From a virus: 39,868 nucleotides of DNA. The position numbers and the translations under genes were made by a program. The stretch spans positions 1 through 39,868 of the IMG/VR virus record IMGVR_UViG_3300042371_000286; one strand, given 5' to 3'. Positions within the stretch are counted from its first letter, which is position 1. Every line of letters starts with the position of its first letter. The notes under the pieces are model-generated. The model had not been told where the DNA came from, did not search any database, and was given only the letters and a program-made list of their open reading frames with translations. This document shows, in pieces, positions 1 to 8,158 of the stretch.

Positions 1-1
1 C

Positions 2-118
2 GTATATAAAAATCTAGTTGGCAACAAGTTTTCGTATACACAAGAAGAACTTTTTGCGCCTGAGGCATGTATTGCGGAAGATAATCAACCTTTAACACAA
101 GGTCTAATGATTATATGA
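2..118 (+). CDS. C-terminal end of an unknown upstream protein (partial)
   Basis: The frame is open from the window edge to a TGA at 116-118 and gives 38 residues ending in TQGLMII. The stop overlaps the ATG of the next gene in an ATGA arrangement, which is typical of the translationally coupled genes in this arm. Nothing in the short tail identifies a family. Its place before the oxygenase and lysis genes suggests a late virion gene, but this is inference only. Confidence 0.6.
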   Translation, partial: VYKNLVGNKFSYTQEELFAPEACIAEDNQPLTQGLMII

Positions 119-663
119 TTATTGATAACGTGTTGCCAAAATCATATTCAAATGAAATTAAAAATTTATTATGTTCAGATATGTTTCCTTGGTATTTTAA
201 TAATGAAATAGTACCAACGGCGGTTGATTTAATGGACCCATTTCAATTTACGCATACTATTATAGTAGATGGTGAGCCTCGTTCAGACGTATATCAGTTA
301 ATTAAGCCAATGCTATATTTTATTGAATGGCATACTAATATAAAAATAAAAAAAGTTATTAGGGCTAAGGCAAACTTAATTACTAGAAACAATAGTGTAT
401 TTGACGCCTATAAAACAATGCATCAAGATAATGAAATTAACTATAAAAGTTTTTTATATTATGTAGATGATAGCGATGGCGACACCATTATTTTTGCAGA
501 CGATAAAAAGACAGAAGTTTTAAGAATAACGCCACAAGAAAATAAGGCCGTGTATTTTGATTCAACGACTTGGCATACATCAAGTATTCCAAATGTCGCA
601 AAAAAACGAGTTGTAATTAATTTTGTCTTAGAGGTTGATGATGAGTCAAGTAAAGGGGATTAA
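115..663 (+). CDS. 2-oxoglutarate/Fe(II)-dependent oxygenase (prolyl-hydroxylase-like)
   Basis: The 182-residue protein shows the facial triad of the 2OG-Fe(II) dioxygenase superfamily: H103-x-D105 in MHQDNE and H154 in TWHTSS, followed by R165 in KKRVVINF, the expected 2-oxoglutarate carboxylate contact. The family hydroxylates protein side chains, nucleobases or small molecules using O2, Fe(II) and 2-oxoglutarate. Such genes are common in tailed-phage genomes, but the substrate is usually unknown. It overlaps the partial gene upstream by 4 nt and the cupin downstream by 23 nt, so the three are probably cotranscribed. A virion-protein or host-metabolite substrate is possible; the sequence does not decide. 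Confidence 0.8.
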   Translation: MIIDNVLPKSYSNEIKNLLCSDMFPWYFNNEIVPTAVDLMDPFQFTHTIIVDGEPRSDVYQLIKPMLYFIEWHTNIKIKKVIRAKANLITRNNSVFDAYKTMHQDNEINYKSFLYYVDDSDGDTIIFADDKKTEVLRITPQENKAVYFDSTTWHTSSIPNVAKKRVVINFVLEVDDESSKGD

Positions 664-958
664 CCCTCGTCATTCATTTGAATATGACGGAACTCATGTA
701 AACGTATACCACGGCAATGTTGGCGAAGGATTGCCTAGGCACGACCATAGTTATACACATTGCACAGTTTGCTATGCTGGTAAACTTAAAGTTACTAAAG
801 AAAATTTAGAACTTATCATGACTAAAGAAAGCCAGCCTGTTGTTTTAAAAGCTGGTGAATGGCATGAACTAGAAGCAATTGAAGACGGCACAGTATGGTC
901 TAACTTATTTGCTGCTGAGTTTATGCGTTGTGATCAGGCGCAGCATAATGGCTACTAA
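641..958 (+). CDS. Small cupin-fold protein
   Basis: The 105-residue product has a single cupin barrel signature: the first motif contains H34, H36 and H40 (LPRHDHSYTHC) and the second contains H75 in AGEWHELEA, which fits a metal-binding site. I chose the third possible start (641) because GAGG at 631-634 lies 6 nt before it; TTG at 635 and ATG at 638 are too close. It overlaps the oxygenase gene upstream and the 75-residue gene downstream. Cupins have many functions, so the role is unassigned; pairing with a 2OG oxygenase is suggestive but unproven. Confidence 0.7.
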   Translation: MSQVKGINPRHSFEYDGTHVNVYHGNVGEGLPRHDHSYTHCTVCYAGKLKVTKENLELIMTKESQPVVLKAGEWHELEAIEDGTVWSNLFAAEFMRCDQAQHNGY

Positions 959-1175
959 CAAGTACCTTATTCGGTTTAACAAGTCACGTGGCCAGCCTAA
1001 TAGAGGCACAGTAGACCACGTATGGCGCGTGTTTGAAAACGGCAAAGAATTTCTATGTAAGCATGTGAACATTAACGTGCCGTCTAAAAGCGAACGTACA
1101 GGTGAAGACTGGAACATTGCATGTGAGGGTACAATGACTATTGACAAAGAAACATCAACTATAAGTATTAACTAA
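948..1175 (+). CDS. Small conserved-looking phage protein, unknown function
   Basis: The 75-residue protein beginning MATNKYLIRF starts inside the cupin gene (11-nt overlap) and ends one base before the M15 peptidase start. A longer frame from 879 would run deep into the cupin gene and is unlikely. The protein is basic at its N-terminus with several beta-like segments (HVWRVFENGKEF, CEGTMTI) and one Cys pair. No catalytic motif is visible. Its position between cupin and lysis genes suggests a late gene. Confidence 0.65.
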   Translation: MATNKYLIRFNKSRGQPNRGTVDHVWRVFENGKEFLCKHVNINVPSKSERTGEDWNIACEGTMTIDKETSTISIN

Positions 1176-1176
1176 T

Positions 1177-1617
1177 ATGAAACTATCGGAACACTTTAGA
1201 TTAGATGAGCTTACCGCATCAGAGACAGCGACACGCAAGGGGATCGACAACACACCCCCACCAGTTGTCACGGAAAAACTTCGTATGCTGGCTGCTACGC
1301 TGGAGCAAGTTCGTAGCCTTTTGGGCAATAATTCCATTCGTATATCTAGTGGTTATCGCTGCCTTGCTCTTAATCGTGCTATTGGAAGCGGTGATTTATC
1401 TGCGCACGTACTGGGTTATGCCGTTGATTTCACATGTCCGAAGTTTGGTACGATTAAAGAAGTAGCTATCAAGATTGCGGAGTCGCCAATTAAATTCGAC
1501 CAGTTAATTTACGAAGGTACTTGGGTGCATTTAAGTGTAGACCCGCGTAACCGCAGGGAAGTACTGACTGCTACCTTTAAAGGCGGTAAAGCTAAGTATT
1601 CAAAAGGAATTGCATGA
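1177..1617 (+). CDS. Peptidase M15-type endolysin (D-Ala-D-Ala carboxypeptidase-like)
   Basis: The 146-residue protein carries the zinc-site pattern of the M15 family: SSGYR near residue 58, S75-A-H77, G80-x3-D84 (GYAVDF) and W116-x-H118 (TWVHLS). H77, D84 and H118 are the predicted zinc ligands. Members cleave peptidoglycan peptide cross-links or stems, and phage versions act as endolysins. No signal peptide is seen, so it would need a holin for release. Its stop overlaps the start of the holin-like gene by 4 nt, followed by spanins, making a compact lysis cassette. Length is normal for the family. Confidence 0.88.
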   Translation: MKLSEHFRLDELTASETATRKGIDNTPPPVVTEKLRMLAATLEQVRSLLGNNSIRISSGYRCLALNRAIGSGDLSAHVLGYAVDFTCPKFGTIKEVAIKIAESPIKFDQLIYEGTWVHLSVDPRNRREVLTATFKGGKAKYSKGIA

Positions 1618-1811
1618 CAATTCAAAGCATAGGTGGCAGGCGTTTTTTGTTTGCGGTTGGACTAACGTTCCTATCCGCTGCCTTGCTCTACGCTGAAAAA
1701 TTGACTAGTGGTGACTTTACTAGCATTGTAAACTTTAACGTAATTGCATTAGTAGCCGGACACACAGCTGATAAGTTTGCAGGGAAAAAGAATGCTTCCG
1801 ATAACGTTTAA
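1614..1811 (+). CDS. Holin-like small membrane protein
   Basis: The 65-residue protein has a hydrophobic segment at about residues 11-27 (FLFAVGLTFLSAALLYA) and a second weaker one at about 38-50, separated by a short charged loop, and a basic C-terminus. It begins with an ATGA overlap with the M15 endolysin and is followed by Rz/Rz1, the usual holin position. Size, topology and context support a class II-like holin. Sequence alone cannot rule out another small membrane protein. Confidence 0.65.
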   Translation: MTIQSIGGRRFLFAVGLTFLSAALLYAEKLTSGDFTSIVNFNVIALVAGHTADKFAGKKNASDNV

Positions 1812-2283
1812 TTTAAAACACGCCCTAATTGCCGGCGGTATATTTATAGCTTTTAGTGCAGGCTGGACCGTTAATGGCTGGCGTCACGATGGCGCTATGA
1901 AAAAAGCCCTGCAAGAAAAGATAGAATTGCAACAGGCTTACGACGCCTATGCTAGGGAAGTAGCTACTAAGTTTCAAAATCAACAAGCGGAACAAGCTAT
2001 TGTATATAGAAATTTAAAAAGGAAGATAAACGATGTTACGGATAATAGGATATGTTTTGCTGACGGCAATGCTCTCAGCGTGTGGAACAGCGCTCTTACA
2101 GGGGACGTGCCCAAAGCCACCACAGGAATTACTAAAACGACCACCAGCACCGATACCTTTGGTGCCACAGACACAGAAATCCTTACCAACGTCATAGAGA
2201 ACTTTGAGCAGTCCAAACAAATACGCGACCAGCTTAATGCACTTATTGACTGGTATGAGACCAATGAAACAATAGGTAAGTAA
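1792..2283 (+). CDS. Rz-like i-spanin
   Basis: Starting at ATG 1792 (AGGGA at about 1779-1784) the protein has 163 residues: one N-terminal transmembrane segment (about residues 9-25, ALIAGGIFIAFSAGW) followed by a Gln/Lys-rich helical periplasmic domain with the pattern of an Rz coiled coil. The TTG at 1777 would add five residues and has no better ribosome site. The gene overlaps the holin-like gene by 20 nt and contains a complete Rz1 frame inside it. i-Spanins join the inner membrane to the outer-membrane lipoprotein and disrupt the outer membrane in the final step of lysis, so the host should be Gram-negative. Confidence 0.85.
   Translation: MLPITFNLKHALIAGGIFIAFSAGWTVNGWRHDGAMKKALQEKIELQQAYDAYAREVATKFQNQQAEQAIVYRNLKRKINDVTDNRICFADGNALSVWNSALTGDVPKATTGITKTTTSTDTFGATDTEILTNVIENFEQSKQIRDQLNALIDWYETNETIGK
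2033..2197 (+). CDS. Rz1-like o-spanin lipoprotein, embedded in Rz
   Basis: A 54-residue frame lies wholly inside the Rz gene in the +1 frame. It begins MLRIIGYVLLTAMLSACGT: a short signal sequence and the lipobox LSAC with the lipidated Cys at residue 17. The mature part is Pro-rich (PKPPQ, RPPAPIPLVP), the classic Rz1 composition. AAGGAAG at about 2019-2025 is a good ribosome site before the ATG. Together with Rz it should span the periplasm and fuse the membranes at lysis. The full nesting matches the lambda-type arrangement. Confidence 0.87.
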   Translation: MLRIIGYVLLTAMLSACGTALLQGTCPKPPQELLKRPPAPIPLVPQTQKSLPTS

Positions 2284-2284
2284 T

Positions 2285-4222
2285 ATGCCATTATCCAAAC
2301 TTGTATTTAAACCAGGGGTCAATAGAGACCAGACTAACTACGCCTCTGAAGGCGGCTGGTTTGATATGGATAAGGTACGCTTTCGTTCAGGCTATCCTGA
2401 AAAGATCGGGGGATGGCTAGTACAGACATTTGACCAGTATGTTGGTGAAGCACGTTTGCTATTCCCTTGGGCCCTAACTACAGGTGCTACACTATTATGT
2501 ATCGGCACTAACGAGAAAATATACGTAACGCAAGGTACATCCCTATACGATATAACCCCAATTCGCCAAACTTTTACAACAACAGCCACAGATAACTGCT
2601 TTGGCACGACTAATGGTTCTACTACCGTCTTAGTTACTATTACAGGGCACGGAGCTGACGAAGGTGCGTATGTTACATTTAGCGGTGCAGTGGCAGTGGG
2701 TGGGGTAACAGCACCGAATTTAAACAAAGAATTTAAAATAAGTAATGTTACTTCAAATACATTTACCATCACAGTAGCCTCCGCTGCAACATCAACAGTA
2801 GCATCAGGTGGCGGTACGGGCATATCAGCAGCGTTTCAAATCAATATCGGGTATGAAAACGTTACCGCAGGTTACGGCTGGGGTACAGGCACTTGGGGTC
2901 GTGGCACTTGGGGGTCAAGCTCAACAACGCCTATATTTAACAACCCTAGATTGTACTCCGCTGACAACTTTAATAACGACTTAATATTTAGTATTACTGA
3001 TGGCAGCATATACTATTGGGCATACGACTCTAACTTTACTACTCGCGCAGTATTAATGTCCTCATTAGGGGGAGCCACCGCAGTGCCACAACAAGTAGGC
3101 ACCCTAATATTTGCTCCGTCAGGACATCTAATCGCCTTAAGCTGTACCGAATATGACGCTGGCGCCGCGTCCCCTAACTACTTAGGACCTCTTAACCAGT
3201 TACTAATCCGGTGGGCTGATGTAACTGCCGATGCTGGACCTGATCCGCTATATTGGAAGCCAGAACTAACTAATACAGCCGGGTTCTTATACTTACAATC
3301 TGGCACCAGTATTATTACTGCGTACCACGCTAAACAAGAAACGCTAATCTGGACAGATATATCGCTGTCATCAATGCAATTCTTAGGTACGGCTGAAGTA
3401 TTTGGTGTTCAAGAAGTTGCTAACGGCATCTCAGTTGTAGGGCCTAACGCAGTTGCCTCAGCTAACAACGTTATTTATTGGATGGGTAATGATAAGTTCT
3501 ACACCTATAATGGTCGTGTAGATACGTTACCTTGTACATTAAGGCAGTTCGTATTTGAAGACATCAACCGTCAACAAGGTCAAATATTCTTTGCGGGTAC
3601 CAATAGCCAGTTTAACGAGATTGTTTGGTTCTATTGCTCTGCAAATGCAGCGGCAATTGACAGATATGTAATATACAACTACTCAGATAATATCTGGTAT
3701 TTTGGCACTATAAATCGTACCGCTTGGATTGACGCTGGTATATACGGTACACCCCTTGCTGTGCATGATGGGTGGCTATATGCGCATGAGTCTGGTACAG
3801 ATGACGGACAACCATTAGGTGCACCACCTGTAGGGATGGATTCATATATTCAATCTGCTGATGTTGATATCGAAGACGGCGATAAGTTTATGTTGATTCG
3901 CCGTGTTATACCTGATGTTAACTTTACTAATTCTGAAACTAATAACCCAGTGACAGGCGCTCCAGTAACACCCGAAGCAACAATTACAGTAGGTGTCCGG
4001 AACTTCCCCGGTGCTATAAGTTCAGTAACAAATGCATCTGGTGTATCAACTGCTAGACCTGTTGTAACTGCATCAGCAACAATTAACCAGTATACAAATC
4101 AAGTATTCATCAGAGCTCGTGGTCGTCAGATGAACTTTAAGATTGAGTCTAACGGGGTTGGTACGCAGTGGCAATTGGGCATGCCTAGAATAGATGCTCG
4201 TCCAGATGGAACAAGGGGTTAA
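2285..4222 (+). CDS. Tail stabilization / adaptor protein (P22 gp10-like)
   Basis: The 645-residue protein starts with PLSKLVFKPGVNRDQTNYA and GGWFDMDKVRFRSGYPEKIGGW-like spacing, the N-terminal signature of podovirus head-tail stabilization proteins in the P22 gp10 group, followed by repeated beta strands rich in Trp, Gly and Asn as in a beta-propeller-like fold. Residues about 95-185 look like an inserted Ser/Thr/Val-rich beta domain (ITGHGADEGAYVTF ... NTFTITVASAAT) that interrupts the fold and may be a surface domain. It follows the lysis genes and precedes small tail and ejection genes, which fits a structural cassette. Confidence 0.75.
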   Translation: MPLSKLVFKPGVNRDQTNYASEGGWFDMDKVRFRSGYPEKIGGWLVQTFDQYVGEARLLFPWALTTGATLLCIGTNEKIYVTQGTSLYDITPIRQTFTTTATDNCFGTTNGSTTVLVTITGHGADEGAYVTFSGAVAVGGVTAPNLNKEFKISNVTSNTFTITVASAATSTVASGGGTGISAAFQINIGYENVTAGYGWGTGTWGRGTWGSSSTTPIFNNPRLYSADNFNNDLIFSITDGSIYYWAYDSNFTTRAVLMSSLGGATAVPQQVGTLIFAPSGHLIALSCTEYDAGAASPNYLGPLNQLLIRWADVTADAGPDPLYWKPELTNTAGFLYLQSGTSIITAYHAKQETLIWTDISLSSMQFLGTAEVFGVQEVANGISVVGPNAVASANNVIYWMGNDKFYTYNGRVDTLPCTLRQFVFEDINRQQGQIFFAGTNSQFNEIVWFYCSANAAAIDRYVIYNYSDNIWYFGTINRTAWIDAGIYGTPLAVHDGWLYAHESGTDDGQPLGAPPVGMDSYIQSADVDIEDGDKFMLIRRVIPDVNFTNSETNNPVTGAPVTPEATITVGVRNFPGAISSVTNASGVSTARPVVTASATINQYTNQVFIRARGRQMNFKIESNGVGTQWQLGMPRIDARPDGTRG

Positions 4223-4224
4223 TA

Positions 4225-4455
4225 ATGGCACTTAAATCATTTGCTCCACCAACGTTGCCTTTACCACCAGCTGAATACACTCCACAGTATTTTGATCAGC
4301 TAGTGCGTTCATTAAACACATATTTTAGGCAAGTAGGCTCGACAACTCCCATCGTTGTTGATAGTATTACACTAAATAATTTACCAACCAGCGCAACAGG
4401 TTTGCCTGTCGGAAGTGTGTGGAACGATGCCGGCACTTTAAAGATAGTTACATAA
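4225..4455 (+). CDS. Small tail-associated protein, unknown function
   Basis: The 76-residue protein starts two bases after the stabilization gene. It has a Pro-rich N-terminus (FAPPTLPLPPAEYTPQYF), an amphipathic helix (QLVRSLNTYFRQV) and a C-terminal GLPVGSVWNDAGTLKIV. The last motif, G-L-P-x-G-x-x-W-N-D-x-G-x-L-K-I-V, is familiar from the ends of phage tail and adhesion proteins. Its small size and position suggest a conserved virion accessory protein. Exact role unknown. Confidence 0.65.
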   Translation: MALKSFAPPTLPLPPAEYTPQYFDQLVRSLNTYFRQVGSTTPIVVDSITLNNLPTSATGLPVGSVWNDAGTLKIVT

Positions 4456-4464
4456 GGATATAGT

Positions 4465-6309
4465 ATGTCAGGACGTGAATTAGCACAAGGGGTAGCAAGC
4501 CTAGGTCGTAATGGCGAGTCGATGCTTGTGCATATGCAGCCACGAGAAGTGGCGGGTCTTCAGGCCCTTGCAATGCAAGGTGGTGGTTCACTAACTATCA
4601 ACCCTGAAACAGGTCTACCAGAAGCAGGTTGGTTCGGTGATATTCTAGGTGCGGTTGCACCTATTGCGTTAGGTGCGTTCTTAGGTCCAGCAGGTATTGG
4701 ATTAGCGTCGTCATCATTAGGTGCAGGTATGATGACAGGTGCTATTGGGTTCCTAGCGTCTGGTGGTAATTTAGGCACTGCTTTAAGCGCTGGCTTAGGC
4801 GGTGCTGGTGGTTTTGGTCTAGGTAATAGTCTAGGCAAAGTAGGCCAAACAGCGCTAGTAGATACCGTAGCTAACCCTGAAACCGTAGGAAAATCAATTC
4901 TTGATGGCGGTGCTGGATCATTTACTTCCGGGGCAGACTCACTGTCTTCCCTAGCAGGTAATGCAGATAACTTAGTAGGTAAAGTCGCTGGGTCAGGACT
5001 TGATATAGCTGGAAATGCAGCGAACAATATTCCAGGTATGGGTATTAGAGACTTAGGTAATTCTGCTTTGGACTTAAGTGGTTCTGTAGCTAAAGTTGGA
5101 ACCCCTGCATATACTTGGGGTGATATTGGTAAGGGCGCAATGGAAGTTGCAAAAAACCCCGTAGCCGCGTGGAAAGCAGGTCAAGTTGGGATGATGGATG
5201 CCCTGACTGTTGCGTCTCCATTAATGGCTATTCAACCTAAAATGCCTAAAGCTCCCGTAGATACTGGTTATCAAATGAAATACGAAGGTGAATATACGGC
5301 ACAAGATCGTAACCCTAGAATGCCAACACAAGAAGAAATGGCTCAGTTATCTGCTCAAGGTTCACCAGAGTATAACTATTTTGGTAGCTCCAACCCATAC
5401 CCAGGGTTCAATAAAGCTCCGGGTTATGCAGCTGGTGGAATGGCTACTGGCGGTGCGCCTGATTTATTTGGTTCTCCTGATGGTACAGCAGCACAAAATA
5501 CAGTAAAAGAGGGCTATGGTTTAGGTCGTTTAAATACCTTAGCTTCTGCAGCCTCATCCGAAAACGCAAAAGAATACGGCTTTGATGCTGGTGGCGCAGT
5601 TCCTTATATGCCTGGTGCTCCTTCATACGGTGTACCTCCAACTGATTTAGCTGAAGTAGCAAAAATAGGTAGTCCTGGCCAAAAAGCAAGTACGCCTGGC
5701 GGTCTAAGTAACTTGTTAGGTAATGCAATCACAGACCCAATGGGTAGAACTACTGAGAATAATCAAGGTGGTATTGGTGGCTTTATGGGTAAAGGCGGTC
5801 AAAAAGCAAAAGGCCCTGAAGCACCAGCAGTAACTATGCAAGATTACATAAATGCAGCTACACGCACCTATGACCCGAATGCTTCTATAGCGGCGGCAAT
5901 GGACCCGACTGGCGCAGAACGTGCTCAATTTAATGTTATCAATCCACAACCTGTTAAAAAAGCAATGGGTGGTGGTTTAAAAGATGGTGGGTTTGTGGTT
6001 CCAGCAGACGTAGTTAGTCATTTAGGTAATGGTAGTACAGACGCCGGTTTAGCAGCCCTACAAAAACGTCACGGTGCACAACCTATACGAGGCGCTGGTG
6101 ATGGTATGTCTGACTCAATCAAGACTACAATTGATGGCAAGCACCCTGCTCGCATTGCAAATGGTGAAGCCTATATATCACCAGAGCAAGTAAAACGCAG
6201 CGGTGGAGCTAAGAAGTTCTATGCTATGATGGACAAAGTACGTAAAGAACGTACCGGTACTAAGAAACAAGGTAAACAAATTAACCCAAATAAATTTATG
6301 GCGGCATAA
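4465..6309 (+). CDS. Gly-rich internal virion / ejection-type protein
   Basis: The 614-residue protein has a long Gly/Ala-rich hydrophobic stretch at about residues 57-130 and repeated short Gly patches (AAGGMATGGAP, DAGGAVPYMPG, AMGGGLKDGGFVVPADV). The C-terminal 120 residues contain an ordered motif set (DGGFVVPADVVSHLG, GDGMSDSI, GEAYISPEQV, KKFYAMMDKVR, GKQINPNKFMA) that I recognise from uncharacterised phage virion proteins. It ends with a TAATG-type overlap with the GNAT-like gene. Membrane-active composition and location among virion genes suggest a role in the internal core or DNA ejection. Confidence 0.6.
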   Translation: MSGRELAQGVASLGRNGESMLVHMQPREVAGLQALAMQGGGSLTINPETGLPEAGWFGDILGAVAPIALGAFLGPAGIGLASSSLGAGMMTGAIGFLASGGNLGTALSAGLGGAGGFGLGNSLGKVGQTALVDTVANPETVGKSILDGGAGSFTSGADSLSSLAGNADNLVGKVAGSGLDIAGNAANNIPGMGIRDLGNSALDLSGSVAKVGTPAYTWGDIGKGAMEVAKNPVAAWKAGQVGMMDALTVASPLMAIQPKMPKAPVDTGYQMKYEGEYTAQDRNPRMPTQEEMAQLSAQGSPEYNYFGSSNPYPGFNKAPGYAAGGMATGGAPDLFGSPDGTAAQNTVKEGYGLGRLNTLASAASSENAKEYGFDAGGAVPYMPGAPSYGVPPTDLAEVAKIGSPGQKASTPGGLSNLLGNAITDPMGRTTENNQGGIGGFMGKGGQKAKGPEAPAVTMQDYINAATRTYDPNASIAAAMDPTGAERAQFNVINPQPVKKAMGGGLKDGGFVVPADVVSHLGNGSTDAGLAALQKRHGAQPIRGAGDGMSDSIKTTIDGKHPARIANGEAYISPEQVKRSGGAKKFYAMMDKVRKERTGTKKQGKQINPNKFMAA

Positions 6310-6731
6310 TGCAGATATCATATGTACCCTTAGAGTACTTAGAAACAGTATGGCCTCAGATTGAAGGGTATTTAGACGGAGCTGCTAGATACTCACATGG
6401 TAGATTTAAAGTAGAAGACATTAAGCATGGGATTGAAACTAAGCCACAACAATTGTGGGTAGCCTATGAAGATGAGTTTATTTACGGTGCAGTAGTTACC
6501 GAGGTTGTGACTTATCCACAAATGAAAGCATTAGACACCCATTTTACTGGCGGAATTGAGCTACCTAAATGGAAAACACCTATGTTAGAAGTATTGCAAA
6601 AATTTGCAAGGGATAACGGGTGCAATATTATTGAGAGCTACGGACGCCCAGGATGGGAAAAAGTATTTACGGATGATGGATTTAAAAAGCGGTTCATGTT
6701 CTATGAATTGCCTGTGGAGAAAGAAGCATGA
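6309..6731 (+). CDS. GNAT-like virion protein (T7 gp13-like size and position)
   Basis: The 140-residue protein resembles the GNAT-fold proteins found among podovirus internal virion genes: a helix (YLETVWPQIEGYLDGAA), strand QLWVAYEDEFIYGAVVTEV, then LEVLQKFARDNGCNIIESYGRPGWEKVFTDDGFK, where the last part is the usual C-terminal acetyltransferase hairpin. T7 gp13 is of the same length and lies in a comparable place. The acetyl-CoA loop is not clear, so enzymatic activity is uncertain. It overlaps both neighbours by 1-4 nt, so production is coupled to the ejection-type proteins. Confidence 0.65.
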   Translation: MQISYVPLEYLETVWPQIEGYLDGAARYSHGRFKVEDIKHGIETKPQQLWVAYEDEFIYGAVVTEVVTYPQMKALDTHFTGGIELPKWKTPMLEVLQKFARDNGCNIIESYGRPGWEKVFTDDGFKKRFMFYELPVEKEA

Positions 6732-8149
6732 AAGCACATTGGGATTTAGAGATGTTGCCTGAAGAGGCATTTCAAAAAGTAGGTAAGAATGTAAAACTGT
6801 ACAAAAAAGGCGGTGGCGGCGGTGCCCCTACTAGCCAAACAGTCACGCAAACTAACCTGCCTGAATACGCTAAGCCATACTTTGAAAACTTATTAAACCG
6901 CACACAGGCACAATCATACCAACAATACCAACCGTATGGTGCACCACGTATTGCTGGCTTTACTCCTGAGCAACAAGGAATAATGCAGAGTTATTCCAAT
7001 TTACAGTCTCCAGGACAATTTAATCAAGCCACTCAAGGTCTTAATGTGGCTGGTGGTATGGGTATGGCCGGTGCCAGTGCTGGTTTAAATAAAGCGTTAG
7101 CGTATCAACCCGGTAACTACAACTACGAACGAGTAGGAGCACCTAGCTTACAAAACTTTAGCATGCGGGGTGCTCAGTCAAACTACAACCCAAACTTGCA
7201 AAACTATCAAATGGCAGGCCCACAAAACGTGGCCTCTCAAAACTTTGGTCAAGCAGCTGCTGATTACTACTCAAACCCATACACACAAAACGTAACTAAT
7301 ACTGCGTTACGTGAAGCTATGCAAAAAGGGGCAATGGATAAAAATGCCTTGATGTCTGGTGCTATTGGACGTGGTACATTCGGCGGTGCTCGTAATGCAT
7401 TATTGCAAGCAGAACAAAATCGTGGCTTGAATCAGCAGTTAGGTGATATACAGTACCGTGGCGCAGCTGACGCGTATACTAATGCACAACAGCAATTCCA
7501 AGCTGACCAAGCCCGTAATATGCAAGCACAGTTAGCTAACCAACAATCAGGGTTGACTACTAACCAAGCTAACTTACAAGCATTATTACAAACACAAGGC
7601 TTGGGTGCAGGCATTGGCAAAGATATTGCACTTGCTAACTTGTCTAATGAGCAACAAGCCAACGTACAAAACTTAGCGTCTAAACTACAGACTCAAGGTT
7701 TAAGTGCAGACCAAGCATTAAGAGCAGCACTGGCTAATCAACAATCTGGACTATCTGCTAACCAACAAAACCAACAAGCCCAACAATACGCAGCGGGCTT
7801 AGGCCAACAGCTATACGGTACTGGTTTAGGGGGTGTACAAGGCGCGGCTACAGGCTTAGGCGCATTAGGTTCGGCAGAACAAACCGCTAATCTAGCACGT
7901 TTAGGCGCACAAGAAAAATCAGCTGCTAACCTACAAGCATTGCAACAAACCAAGTATGATACTGCATACCAAGACTTCTTACGTCAACGTGACTACCCAC
8001 AAGAACAATTGGGTTTCTACAGTAACATTCTTCGCGGATTGCCTGTACAATTAGCGTCTACGCAATCAACATACCAAGCACCGCCTAACCTCGGTTCACA
8101 AATTGCTGGTGCTGGCTTAGGTTTAGCTGGCTTATCTAAGTTAGTTTAA
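6728..8149 (+). CDS. Gln/Asn/Ala-rich internal virion protein
   Basis: The 473-residue protein has a Gly-rich linker at residues 30-35 and is then dominated by Gln, Asn, Ala and Leu. Residues about 250-350 are helical repeats: ANQQSGLTTNQ near residue 269 returns as ANQQSGLSANQ near 335. The C-terminus (GSQIAGAGLGLAGLSKL) is Gly-rich and weakly hydrophobic. This composition is common in core or ejection proteins of podoviruses. It overlaps the GNAT-like gene and is followed after 9 nt by another virion gene with SD AAGGA. No enzymatic motif is seen. Confidence 0.6.
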   Translation: MKAHWDLEMLPEEAFQKVGKNVKLYKKGGGGGAPTSQTVTQTNLPEYAKPYFENLLNRTQAQSYQQYQPYGAPRIAGFTPEQQGIMQSYSNLQSPGQFNQATQGLNVAGGMGMAGASAGLNKALAYQPGNYNYERVGAPSLQNFSMRGAQSNYNPNLQNYQMAGPQNVASQNFGQAAADYYSNPYTQNVTNTALREAMQKGAMDKNALMSGAIGRGTFGGARNALLQAEQNRGLNQQLGDIQYRGAADAYTNAQQQFQADQARNMQAQLANQQSGLTTNQANLQALLQTQGLGAGIGKDIALANLSNEQQANVQNLASKLQTQGLSADQALRAALANQQSGLSANQQNQQAQQYAAGLGQQLYGTGLGGVQGAATGLGALGSAEQTANLARLGAQEKSAANLQALQQTKYDTAYQDFLRQRDYPQEQLGFYSNILRGLPVQLASTQSTYQAPPNLGSQIAGAGLGLAGLSKLV

Positions 8150-8158
8150 GGATATAAT

